DNA of 64,000 bases, taken from positions 186,001 through 250,000 of the forward strand of contig NZ_JOEI01000003.1 of the NCBI RefSeq assembly GCF_000718095.1. The letters run 5' to 3'. This document shows positions 8,074 through 14,929 of this stretch, one piece after another (position 1 is the first letter of the stretch; every line of letters starts with the position of its first letter). The DNA comes from Streptomyces scopuliridis RB72. GTDB lineage: Bacteria > Actinomycetota > Actinomycetes > Streptomycetales > Streptomycetaceae. The notes beneath the pieces were generated by a model, which did no database searches, had not been told where the DNA came from, and saw only the letters and a list, made by a program, of their open reading frames with translations. Position numbers and translations under genes: made by a program.

Positions 8074-8162
8074 ACGAAATGCTTCCGCCGGATCCCGTGT
8101 CACCTTCCACAGATCTCCGGGGTCCGGCGGATGGTCCAACCCATCTGATGAGGAGAAGAACC

Positions 8163-8348
8163 GTGTCCAGTATGCGTGTCCCCGTGGTCGGAAGCGAGCG
8201 TCCGCCCAGGTTCGAGGTGTTCGTGGCCGCTGTGGCCGTCGGCTATGCGGCGGGCTACAGCGCCGGCGTCGGCAACGAGACCCAGAGGGCGCTGGGCCTC
8301 CTGACGGTCACGGCGATCGGGTGGCTCTGGGACAGGTGGCGCCGCTGA
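8163..8348 (+). CDS. Small membrane protein
   Basis: A 61-residue protein starting at GTG 8163, supported by a GAGGAGAAG site seven bases upstream. Residues about 19-55 contain two weakly hydrophobic Gly/Ala-rich stretches (FVAAVAVGYAAGYSAGVG and ALGLLTVTAIGWLWDRW) compatible with one or two membrane passes, ending in a basic WDRWRR tail. It lies 89 bp after the winged-helix gene on the same strand and may be its partner. Function unknown. Confidence 0.55.
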   Translation: MSSMRVPVVGSERPPRFEVFVAAVAVGYAAGYSAGVGNETQRALGLLTVTAIGWLWDRWRR

Positions 8349-8391
8349 CCACCCCCGAAGGCTCGTGACCCCTTGGGCCTCGACTGATCAG

Positions 8392-8502
8392 GTTGAGGCC
8401 CAAGTCCACGACAAAGGTCAAGAAGCCGTTGCTGCCGCGGTTGCCAAGGCACATGTACAGGCTATGGACCGGGCGGGGAACCCGGGAAGGCACGGCGAAT
8501 GA
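8392..8502 (+). pseudogene. Fragment homologous to the int C-terminal extension
   Basis: Thirty-six codons read VEAQVHDKGQEAVAAAVAKA then HVQAMDRAGNPGRHGE before a TGA. They align with the last 37 residues of the product ending at 7265 (VEAQVRGTDKDAVAAAMAEA, AMDRAKNPGKYGD). No start codon or upstream domain is present. It is a leftover of a duplicated or second element and marks a recombination joint in front of the nuclease island. Confidence 0.6.
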
Positions 8503-8582
8503 CGTAGGAAGGGCTCTGGAGGGGGCGACTGCGCAGTCGCCCCTGCTGCAGATCGTGCCGGTGGAGGACCAAAAGCCCAGTA

Positions 8583-9263
8583 TCAGCATCGTCCTGCCTT
8601 GTCGTGCTCGCGGTCGATGAGGGCCACGAACTCGTCAATGCTCTGCGGGCGTCTCTCGATCTTCTGCTGCGTTGCTTCCTTGACGATGGTCCGCCACGGC
8701 TCCTCTGCCGGCAGGAGAGGGATATTCGCTTGCGGCCACTCCCCAGTGAGAGCCCAGGCGGCTACTCGGCCGAGGCTGTAGATGTCTGTCGCCGGTACAG
8801 AGAGGTCATGCGGCCCGGCGGAAAGCTCAGGCGGGGCGAAGCCAGGAGTGCCGATATGGGAGCCGGTACGACCAGCAAAAGTCGTTTGGCCGCGTGGCCG
8901 GCGGACGACGCCCCAGTCGGCCAAAGTCCAACGCCCGTGCAGCAGCAGAATGTTCTGTGGCTTGACGTCGCGGTGACGCCAACCGTGGCGGTGAGCTTCT
9001 GCGAGGGCGGATGCAACCGCCTTGATCATCCTGCGGAGATGCTTCGGCTCCTTCAAGTGGAGAAACTGTTCTTCAGCAGTTGCATCGGCCAGAGGCATGA
9101 TGAACCAGTGGTGCTTTGCCTCAAAGTCGAGGACTGGCATGACGTTTGGGTGCGCACTCAGGATGCGGGCGATCTCGATCTCGCGCCCCATCCGGGCACC
9201 TGCCTTCGTCCACTGAGATAGTCTCCGCTTGAAAGCAATCTCGATGCCTGACGCTTTGTGCAC
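8583..9263 (-). CDS. Ser/Thr protein kinase domain (C-terminal half of a frameshifted nuclease-fold/kinase fusion)
   Basis: The 226-residue frame contains most of a Hanks-type kinase: the ATP-binding Lys in IEIAFKRR (residue 12), the catalytic loop HRDVKPQN (97-104), a DWG in place of DFG (116-118), and GTPGFAPPEL as the activation/APE segment (139-148). All catalytic residues appear intact. The Gly-rich loop (RGGQAEVL) is encoded in the other frame just upstream of eight G residues, so the natural protein must span both frames. Removing two G, or adding one, restores a single reading frame from 9967. No transmembrane or PASTA segment is present, so it is a soluble kinase. Confidence 0.8.
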   Translation of the reverse strand: MHKASGIEIAFKRRLSQWTKAGARMGREIEIARILSAHPNVMPVLDFEAKHHWFIMPLADATAEEQFLHLKEPKHLRRMIKAVASALAEAHRHGWRHRDVKPQNILLLHGRWTLADWGVVRRPRGQTTFAGRTGSHIGTPGFAPPELSAGPHDLSVPATDIYSLGRVAAWALTGEWPQANIPLLPAEEPWRTIVKEATQQKIERRPQSIDEFVALIDREHDKAGRC

Positions 9264-9967
9264 CCCCCCCGGAGTACTTCTGCTTGCCCGCCCCGCTTTG
9301 GCACGCGCTCCAGAGAATAGTCCTTCTTCTCGCCCCGTGCGGCCTCGATCACTTCTCGGTACCGCTCCAGGTTCGGCGTGATCTCTTCTAGTGGACCTAC
9401 AGCTCGTGCGAGCAGCCGACGGCTGAACCGGTCGACGAACCGCTGCACCGACATGCCTTCCGATGGTTCACGCAGTCCCACGTCGGAGTAGCAGGTGTAG
9501 GCAATCTCGTCATAGAGCTCGTCGTCGAGGAATTGATTCAGTGCCGCTTCAAGCCTTGGCTGGACAGAGGTACTTCCTCCCTGCTCCAACATGATGAACA
9601 GTCCGAGCTGTGGCTGCAGCCCGCCGTTGTGGTCAGAGCTTCGTACCGCCAGGGCCCGTGAGGTCGCCTCGTGGATCCGGTTGTTCAAGTTCTTTGCGGC
9701 GGACGACCCAGACTGTGCGGTGAACTCGATTGCTCCCAACGGAACGTCATCCTTGGTGATGACAATATCCCACCGGGTATCCCTCAAGCCGAAGGATGCT
9801 GGCAGAGAAGCCGCATTACCCGTCTGAATCCAAGAGCGGTCGACGCCGCGTTCAACGAGTGCATCGATAGTGGCGCTGACGATGGGCTCCATGCGTTGAT
9901 TTATACGGATCCAGGTGTCGGAATCAACCCAGTAGTTCCGCACCGCAGCTGTCAACGCCCCTGCCAT
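9158..9967 (-). CDS. XhoI/PaeR7I-like domain with a lost catalytic Lys, N-terminal half of the kinase fusion
   Basis: Residues about 1-210 share the plan of the two intact XhoI-like proteins nearby: WDIVITKDDVPLGAIEFTAQ, then NLNNRIHEATSRALAVR, LGLFIMLE and YSDVGLREPS. The key PD-(D/E)XK line reads D67, E81, F82, T83, whereas the other two copies have E-F-K and E-M-K. The Lys is therefore replaced by Thr and nuclease activity is doubtful. Residues 215-235 (EKKDYSLERVPKRGGQAEVL) are the linker and Gly-rich loop of the kinase. After 9264 the frame reads past the G8 tract into nonsense ending at 9158. The ATG at 9967 has GGGGGAG upstream. Confidence 0.75.
   Translation of the reverse strand: MAGALTAAVRNYWVDSDTWIRINQRMEPIVSATIDALVERGVDRSWIQTGNAASLPASFGLRDTRWDIVITKDDVPLGAIEFTAQSGSSAAKNLNNRIHEATSRALAVRSSDHNGGLQPQLGLFIMLEQGGSTSVQPRLEAALNQFLDDELYDEIAYTCYSDVGLREPSEGMSVQRFVDRFSRRLLARAVGPLEEITPNLERYREVIEAARGEKKDYSLERVPKRGGQAEVLRGGCTKRQASRLLSSGDYLSGRRQVPGWGARSRSPAS
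9263..9270. repeat. Run of eight G (minus strand) at the domain junction of the kinase fusion
   Basis: Eight consecutive C on the plus strand lie exactly at the frame break between the Gly-rich loop and the rest of the kinase. With six G the protein would read EVLRGVHKASG, the spacing normal for kinases. Such tracts are prone to slippage and to sequencing error. Confidence 0.8.
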
Positions 9968-10343
9968 CTGCTCCCCCTTGCCGAGTGCTTCCTGCCCCGG
10001 AGGAGCCTACCTACAGAGTCGTCGGGTTAGGGGTGCGTGATCGTCCGGTTCCGATCTGTGCGGAGCCAGACGCAACGTCCACCATCGCTCCACCCGCCTG
10101 TGCGCCCATCCGCTGACCTCAGTCTCACTAGGCTTCCCACTGCCCGGAACCTGCACTCGGACCGGCAGCGCTGACGACCGGGATTCGGCCAGCTCCCGTG
10201 CACAACTCCCCTTGTCTGCCCTTGAGGTGGCGGTGCATCGACGTAGCCTCCGCGTCGACTGTCAGTGCCACCCCTCACACTGGGTCAGCTGGGGTTCCTG
10301 AACGGAAGCCCTCGAGACAAGCCGAACGATAAGGAGTGGTGGC
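9968..10343. other. 376-bp intergenic region between divergent nuclease-island genes
   Basis: No frame with coding character or recognised RNA is present. It must hold the promoters of the minus-strand XhoI-like/kinase gene and the plus-strand XhoI-like gene. A CTCGAG (XhoI-type) hexamer occurs at 10311-10316. I see no clear -10/-35 pair. Confidence 0.4.
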
Positions 10344-11051
10344 ATGAAGCACGAGGTAATCCAGCAGGCTGCCCAGGACTTCTGGGACAAGCGGGCTGAG
10401 CAGAGAGGGAAGCAGGCAGACGACGGAAAGGCTGGGGGAGAAGCCCGTGCCAACGGCCACATTGCGGGGTTCGAGAATGCCGTGCGGGATATCTTCATCG
10501 CTTGCGATCTCTCGGAAAGTGATGTTCGGACCGGGAGGCCGTACCTTCCGGGGTACTATCGCGTTCGCAAGTCCTGGGACCTCGTGGTGATTTACAAGGA
10601 GGTCCTTATTGCTGCCTTCGAGTTCAAGTCCCAAGTCGGGAGCGTAGGGAAGAACTTCAACAATCGATTCGAGGAAGCGCTTGGCAGCGCCACTGATTTG
10701 TCGGTGGCTCAGGATATGAATAAACCCTTTGGTGCTGTGCGGCCTTGGCTTGGCTACGTCTTCGTTCTTGAGGAGACAGAAGAGACTGAGAAGCAGAATC
10801 GTGAGGCACACGCACTTTTCAAGACTGACCCGGCATTCGAGGGGATGTCATACACTCAGCGCTATCAGGAGATGATCAGTCGTTTCGTCGGTAAGAATGT
10901 CTATGACCTTGGGTGGTTCGTGACCACGCAGAAGGCCGAGGACGGAACTGTGACGTACAAGGAACCTCTGCAGACCGCGACCGGCTACGCTTTGCGGGCT
11001 GCCATCGAGGGTCGCGTCAAGCACGTTAAGGCAATGCTCGGCGAACGCTAA
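10344..11051 (+). CDS. XhoI/PaeR7I-family type II restriction endonuclease
   Basis: The 235-residue product is close to the usual 230-250 of the family. The PD-(D/E)XK core is visible as YYRVRKSWDLVVIYKEVLIA (D79) followed by AFEFKSQVG (E93, K95), then the conserved NFNNRFEEALGSATDL helix and WLGYVFVLEE. Family members XhoI and PaeR7I cut CTCGAG. The active site is complete here. No methyltransferase is adjacent on this strand; the only one in the island is at 13117-14799, so this enzyme may depend on it or be a solitary nuclease. AAGGAG lies seven bases before the ATG. Base composition is less GC-rich than the core genes, suggesting transfer. Confidence 0.85.
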   Translation: MKHEVIQQAAQDFWDKRAEQRGKQADDGKAGGEARANGHIAGFENAVRDIFIACDLSESDVRTGRPYLPGYYRVRKSWDLVVIYKEVLIAAFEFKSQVGSVGKNFNNRFEEALGSATDLSVAQDMNKPFGAVRPWLGYVFVLEETEETEKQNREAHALFKTDPAFEGMSYTQRYQEMISRFVGKNVYDLGWFVTTQKAEDGTVTYKEPLQTATGYALRAAIEGRVKHVKAMLGER

Positions 11052-11236
11052 TAGTCGAAGGTCCCTTTCTTCCTGGCGAGTTCCTGGAAGAAAGGGGCTT
11101 CTGGGTAACGGCCGAGTATTACCTCGATGAGTCAGATGCCGCAGACCTCGCCATCTTAGAGTCGAAGGGTGAACTGGCCGATATATTAATAGGCGACGAG
11201 TTGACAGAGTTGATGGTCGGACGGGCGGGGCTGTGA
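11030..11236 (+). CDS. Short open frame coupled to the Endo VII gene, no standard start
   Basis: The frame reads LIVEGPFLPGEFLEERGFWV, then TAEYYLDESDAADLAILESK and ends ELTELMVGRAGL. The acidic, regular composition and the GTGA overlap with the following start (11233) argue that it is or was a real gene. However, a TAA lies at 11027-11029 and no ATG, GTG or TTG occurs before the last ten codons. An AUA at 11051, immediately overlapping the upstream TAA, or a CTG are the only near-start codons. It may be a 5'-truncated gene. Confidence 0.35.
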   Translation, partial: GNARRTLIVEGPFLPGEFLEERGFWVTAEYYLDESDAADLAILESKGELADILIGDELTELMVGRAGL

Positions 11237-12000
11237 AGGTCTGCAGGGCCACTGGAGACGGCTGGAAGTGTGACAGGCGGGTCATAGCGAAGGGCCTGTG
11301 TAACGCGCACTACCAACAACATAAGCGAGGGGTGCGGGAGTTCAAGCCTGCACAGGTAAAGCGTCGCAGTGATAAAACGTACTCGAAGTTCCGCTGTGAG
11401 GCGTCGAGCCAGCACCCCCTAGCTATGCCTGGGTCCTCCGTTTGGGAATGTGATCGGGAGGTCCGCAATACGAACAAAGGTCTGTGCGACACCCATTACA
11501 TGCAGACTCTCGCGTCGAGTGTGGTCAAGCCATTCAAGGCGAAGCTCCCCATGGCGACGATCCTTGCGTATCGAGACCAAGGACTGAAACAGTGCTGCAC
11601 ATGCAAGCAGGTCAAATCGTTTGAGGAGTTCTATAAGAGCAAGACCTCGGCTGACAGTTATCGGCCACAGTGTGTTTCATGCATCAAATGGGTCCATATT
11701 GAGGGGAGCTTCCACCTCACGCAGGAGGGTTACTGGGCACTGCTTGACCATCAAAACCAGTCCTGTGCAATCTGCAACGTGAAGGGGCTCTGGGAGGTTG
11801 GGACTTGGCACATCGATCATGACCACTCTTGTTGCTCGAAACAGGGTAGATCGTGCGGGAAATGCATTCGAGGTCTCCTCTGCAGCAGTTGCAATGCGAA
11901 GGGGCTCTCCTGGTACGAGAACCTTCCGGCGGACCTCCGTAACATCCCGATATTTGAGTCCTACCTTTCCGATCCCCCCGCAAAGAAGGTCCTCCTCTGA
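11233..12000 (+). CDS. Recombination endonuclease VII / HNH-type nuclease
   Basis: The 255-residue protein ends in an endonuclease VII domain: LLDHQNQSCAICN, HIDHDHSC at about residue 192-199, then a Cys-rich CGKCIRGLLCSSCNAKGLSWYE. The Cys pairs bind structural zinc and the HIDHDH segment is the beta-beta-alpha-metal active site. The N-terminal half has two further short Cys/His units of the form GLC-(N/D)-x-HY and a CCTCKQVKSFEEFYK block. Phage Endo VII resolves branched DNA; chromosomal relatives are often found in defence or phage regions. The GTG start overlaps the stop of the short frame upstream. Codon use is less GC-biased than core genes. Confidence 0.85.
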   Translation: MKVCRATGDGWKCDRRVIAKGLCNAHYQQHKRGVREFKPAQVKRRSDKTYSKFRCEASSQHPLAMPGSSVWECDREVRNTNKGLCDTHYMQTLASSVVKPFKAKLPMATILAYRDQGLKQCCTCKQVKSFEEFYKSKTSADSYRPQCVSCIKWVHIEGSFHLTQEGYWALLDHQNQSCAICNVKGLWEVGTWHIDHDHSCCSKQGRSCGKCIRGLLCSSCNAKGLSWYENLPADLRNIPIFESYLSDPPAKKVLL

Positions 12001-12039
12001 GGGCAGTCCCGTAACCGCTGGTCATGGGCGAGATGACCT

Positions 12040-12360
12040 TTGCGCGGCTGGTGTGGTCACGGCGTCGGAACCGTCTTGGATAGGCCCGTTCACCGGGCTG
12101 AGCCCGTGCTGCTTCGGCAAGTTGGTGACCATGGTGCAGCGCGAGAATGCAGCCGAACCACGGCTGAGACGTCCGTGGGGTCCGTTGCTTGAGGGCTGCA
12201 TTCTGTTGGTCGCGGCCTACTGGCGCACAAACTTGACGATGCGCCAGCTGGTCCTGCTGTTCGGAATTTCGAAGTCGGCGGCCGACCGGATCATCGACCA
12301 CATCGGCCCTCTGCTGCCATTGCCGTCTCGGCGCCGGTTCGCGAGAGGCACGGTGCTTAG
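12040..12360 (+). pseudogene. N-terminal fragment of an IS5-family transposase
   Basis: In one frame, from about 12085, the sequence reads FTGLSPCCFGKLVTMVQREN, then GCILLVAAYWRTNLTMRQLV and LLFGISKSAADRIIDHIGPL with RRRFARGTVL at the end. This is the N-terminal helix-turn-helix part of IS5-type transposases of Streptomyces. The DDE catalytic domain, which should begin with IVDGTL, is missing; after TVL the frame is unrelated and stops. No terminal inverted repeats were found. It is a dead remnant inserted between two nuclease genes. Confidence 0.7.
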
Positions 12361-12378
12361 TGCGTCGAATCTGTGCCG

Positions 12379-13104
12379 TTACCCGGGGAGGCCGAGGTCT
12401 TTCAAGTAGGTGAGGCGCGCATTGATCGCTGCTGAGAAGTGTCTCCAGTCGAGGCTCGGCACGAGCTCGATCGGCTTCGGTGCCTCGGCCGAGGACGTGA
12501 CGTAGCACGCGGCATCGTAGAGCTGTTCGGCTATGAGGCGCTCGCAGAAGATGCCGAACCGGTCCTGGTACGAGGTGCCATGCCAGATTGCGTCGGTCGG
12601 CAGGGCGCCCTTCGCGGTCTTGACCGGCCTCCGGGAACCCTCCCCGTCCTGCATGATGAAGAAGTAGCCGAGCCAGGGCTTCTCCTTCGGATACAGCTCG
12701 GCGAGGGCGGCGCGGCGGAGGTCCACCGCGCTGCCCAGCGCTTCCTCGACCCGGTTGTTGTAGTTGTTGCCGTACGAGGGCCCGCCGAGCGCCTTCATCT
12801 CGAAGGCCGCGACGAGTACGCCCTCATGCACGACCACGAGGTCCCACTGCTTCTGCGGCCGGTAGTAGCCGGGCAGCTCCAGCCCTTGGGACTTGCTGAC
12901 GCGGATGCTCTCGGCCGGGTAGCCGGCTTCCAGGAAGAACTTCGCCAAGAGGGCCGCGATCACATCGAAGTGCTTGCCGCCACGGACTGACCCGGCAGTG
13001 CCGGCCCCAACCTTGGCCTTGATCGCAGACTGTTCGCTCTGCAGCTGCTTGGCACCCCAGTACGTAGCTATGGCGTCCTCGAAGTCTTGGCGGGTGACCG
13101 TCAA
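12379..13104 (-). CDS. XhoI/PaeR7I-family restriction endonuclease of the R-M operon
   Basis: The 241-residue protein carries the XhoI-type core: YYRPQKQWDLVVVHEGVLVA (D88) then AFEMKALGG (E102, K104), NNYNNRVEEALGSAVDL and WLGYFFIMQDG. Size and motif order match PaeR7I/XhoI. It starts 13 bp after the stop of the methyltransferase gene, so the two form a classic type II restriction-modification pair. CTCGAG is the expected target by family, but specificity cannot be read from the sequence. GGAGGAA lies about nine bases before the ATG at 13104. The active site looks complete. Confidence 0.88.
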   Translation of the reverse strand: MTVTRQDFEDAIATYWGAKQLQSEQSAIKAKVGAGTAGSVRGGKHFDVIAALLAKFFLEAGYPAESIRVSKSQGLELPGYYRPQKQWDLVVVHEGVLVAAFEMKALGGPSYGNNYNNRVEEALGSAVDLRRAALAELYPKEKPWLGYFFIMQDGEGSRRPVKTAKGALPTDAIWHGTSYQDRFGIFCERLIAEQLYDAACYVTSSAEAPKPIELVPSLDWRHFSAAINARLTYLKDLGLPG

Positions 13105-13116
13105 GATCCGTTCCTC

Positions 13117-14799
13117 CTAGTCAGGCAGCTCGGCCAGTCCGTAGACGCGCAAGGCAGCCTCTGTCGCGGCCTTCACGTCGCGCTTGTCGAATGCATCCGC
13201 GAGGGCTGTGCGGTCACTCTTACTGATGGCGGCCGGGTCGGGCACGCGGATCTTGCGGAGGTACTGCGCCTGGAACCGGAGGGTTCCCCCTCGCATCTTG
13301 ACCGCGTACGCCTCCACGAACGCTTCCGCGACCTTGGACAGCAGCAGACCACCGAGTACGCGCATGTCCCAGTTGTCCGAGACGATGAAGTACAGGTTGT
13401 GGTGAGGGTACAGCGCGCCTTCATCGAGGACCGGATGGATCGTCAGCTTCATGTCCGGAAACAGCAGCTTGGGACGTCGCGTCAGGCGCTGGTCGACCTT
13501 GTCGATCGTCTTGTACCAGCGCTGAGGTTGCTTGACCGCAACGTACCGCTTGCGGAGTGCGGCCCCGTGCTCCTCGAAGTACGCAGCGAGCTGCGGGTAG
13601 GCCGTGAGGTCGACCAGGTCGCCGTCCGCTGTCCACGGGTTGACCAGGTAGGTGCCGTTCCAGTTCAAGGTGCCGCTGGTGGTGTCACGGACCATGGCCA
13701 TGGGCAGCAGCCGGTCGCTCTCGACCAGGGCGTCGTCGTCAGTGAGGAAGACCTTGTCGGCGCCGGTGGCGATGCCGATGCCGACACGGGTCCCGGTCTC
13801 GGTGTCCTCCAGGAGCCGGAAGCGTTCGGTGAGCTCTTCGAGGAGGGCCAGCCTGGCTGGCGAGGCGGCCGGCCACGAATCCTCGTCGGGGAACCAGTGC
13901 GGCATGCGGGCGGCCTGGAATGCGGCGGTGGTGATCGACTCCGTCGCGTCCTCCGCGTACCAGGCCGCGAAGTCGCCAGCTTGAGTGCTGCCGAATGCCC
14001 GAGTGGTGTCGGCTGCCACCGCTCCGCCCTGGGGCCGGTTCGAGATGAGAGTGATTGCCGGATAGGCCGAAACCTGATCCTCGAAGGCATCCACGTCGTG
14101 CATGACCAGGGCCAGGTCCATGCTGAAGTGGCTGGTCACCAGCTGTCGGAGCCGACGGCCGTACTGGTTTCGCATCCAACGGTCGGCGCAGATGAAGCCG
14201 AGCCGCCCGTCAGGGTTGAGGCTTCGCAGCGCGACCTCGTAGAAGCCGATGTAGATGTCTGCCCTGCCCCCCATCGTGGAGCAGGCACTGCGGTAGGCCG
14301 CCATCCGGTTGTCGGGGACGTCTTCGAGGCGGATGTACGGAGGATTGCCGACTACGTAGTCGGCTCGGTGATCTGCATCGGGCTGGAGCAGGTAGTCACC
14401 ATGTTCGACCCAGGCGGTTGCCACCTGTCGGGCTTCCTCAGCCTGCCACCCTTCACCCACCAGCTGCATCTCGATGACGGCGCGGCTCTGCTGCACGTTG
14501 CGGTCCAGCAGATCCAGAGCGCGTACGGCCGCAAGCGCGTCCCCGAGGGAGCGATTGTGCGTACGGCAGGAGGCGCTGATCCGTGACGCGACAGCGACTA
14601 GGAAGGCGCCTGAGCCGCAGGCCGGCTCGACGAGCTTCACGTCGCAGAGGTCCTTGTCGGCCGTGTACCCGAGGAGGTCGAGGATCAGGTCGACCACCCA
14701 GCGTCGAGTGAAGACCTCGCCGTGCTCCACGGCCTCCGCGGGGAGGGCGGGAAGGTTGTGCCGGTCGATGTCAGAGAGCAGAGGAGTGGCCACGTCCAT
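13117..14799 (-). CDS. N6-adenine DNA methyltransferase (type II, XhoI-type partner)
   Basis: The 560-residue enzyme has the SAM-binding motif LVEPACGSGAFLVAVASR (residues about 56-73), the catalytic NPPY in DYVVGNPPYIRL at about residue 152, and a long C-terminal target-recognition region of the Eco57I/TaqI/M.XhoI kind ending with LRKIRVPDPAAIS. It would methylate adenine in the sequence cut by the downstream nuclease. The open frame extends upstream to 14946, but the ATG at 14799 begins the conserved MDVATPLLSDIDRHN part and avoids overlapping the upstream gene. The gene lies second in a three-gene operon between the ATPase and the endonuclease. Confidence 0.88.
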   Translation of the reverse strand: MDVATPLLSDIDRHNLPALPAEAVEHGEVFTRRWVVDLILDLLGYTADKDLCDVKLVEPACGSGAFLVAVASRISASCRTHNRSLGDALAAVRALDLLDRNVQQSRAVIEMQLVGEGWQAEEARQVATAWVEHGDYLLQPDADHRADYVVGNPPYIRLEDVPDNRMAAYRSACSTMGGRADIYIGFYEVALRSLNPDGRLGFICADRWMRNQYGRRLRQLVTSHFSMDLALVMHDVDAFEDQVSAYPAITLISNRPQGGAVAADTTRAFGSTQAGDFAAWYAEDATESITTAAFQAARMPHWFPDEDSWPAASPARLALLEELTERFRLLEDTETGTRVGIGIATGADKVFLTDDDALVESDRLLPMAMVRDTTSGTLNWNGTYLVNPWTADGDLVDLTAYPQLAAYFEEHGAALRKRYVAVKQPQRWYKTIDKVDQRLTRRPKLLFPDMKLTIHPVLDEGALYPHHNLYFIVSDNWDMRVLGGLLLSKVAEAFVEAYAVKMRGGTLRFQAQYLRKIRVPDPAAISKSDRTALADAFDKRDVKAATEAALRVYGLAELPD

Positions 14800-14929
14800 G
14801 ACCCTACTAGGGACAATTCCGGCCACGGGTCCCTTCACCGAAGGGGTGCTGTTGGCGTCGAGCCACGATCCGGCTGCTTCGGTGCTGGCCTTGAGTGGCT
14901 TGCCCGGCGAGGCAGTGGGCTCGGACCGG

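Noticed and set aside
10311..10316. Avoidance of CTCGAG as evidence for XhoI-like specificity
   Set aside because: One site was seen here, but I could not count sites reliably by eye over 64 kb, so no statement on avoidance is made.
13087..14586. 499-residue plus-strand open frame opposite the methyltransferase
   Set aside because: Antisense to an enzyme with intact SAM and NPPY motifs; no start site or domain.
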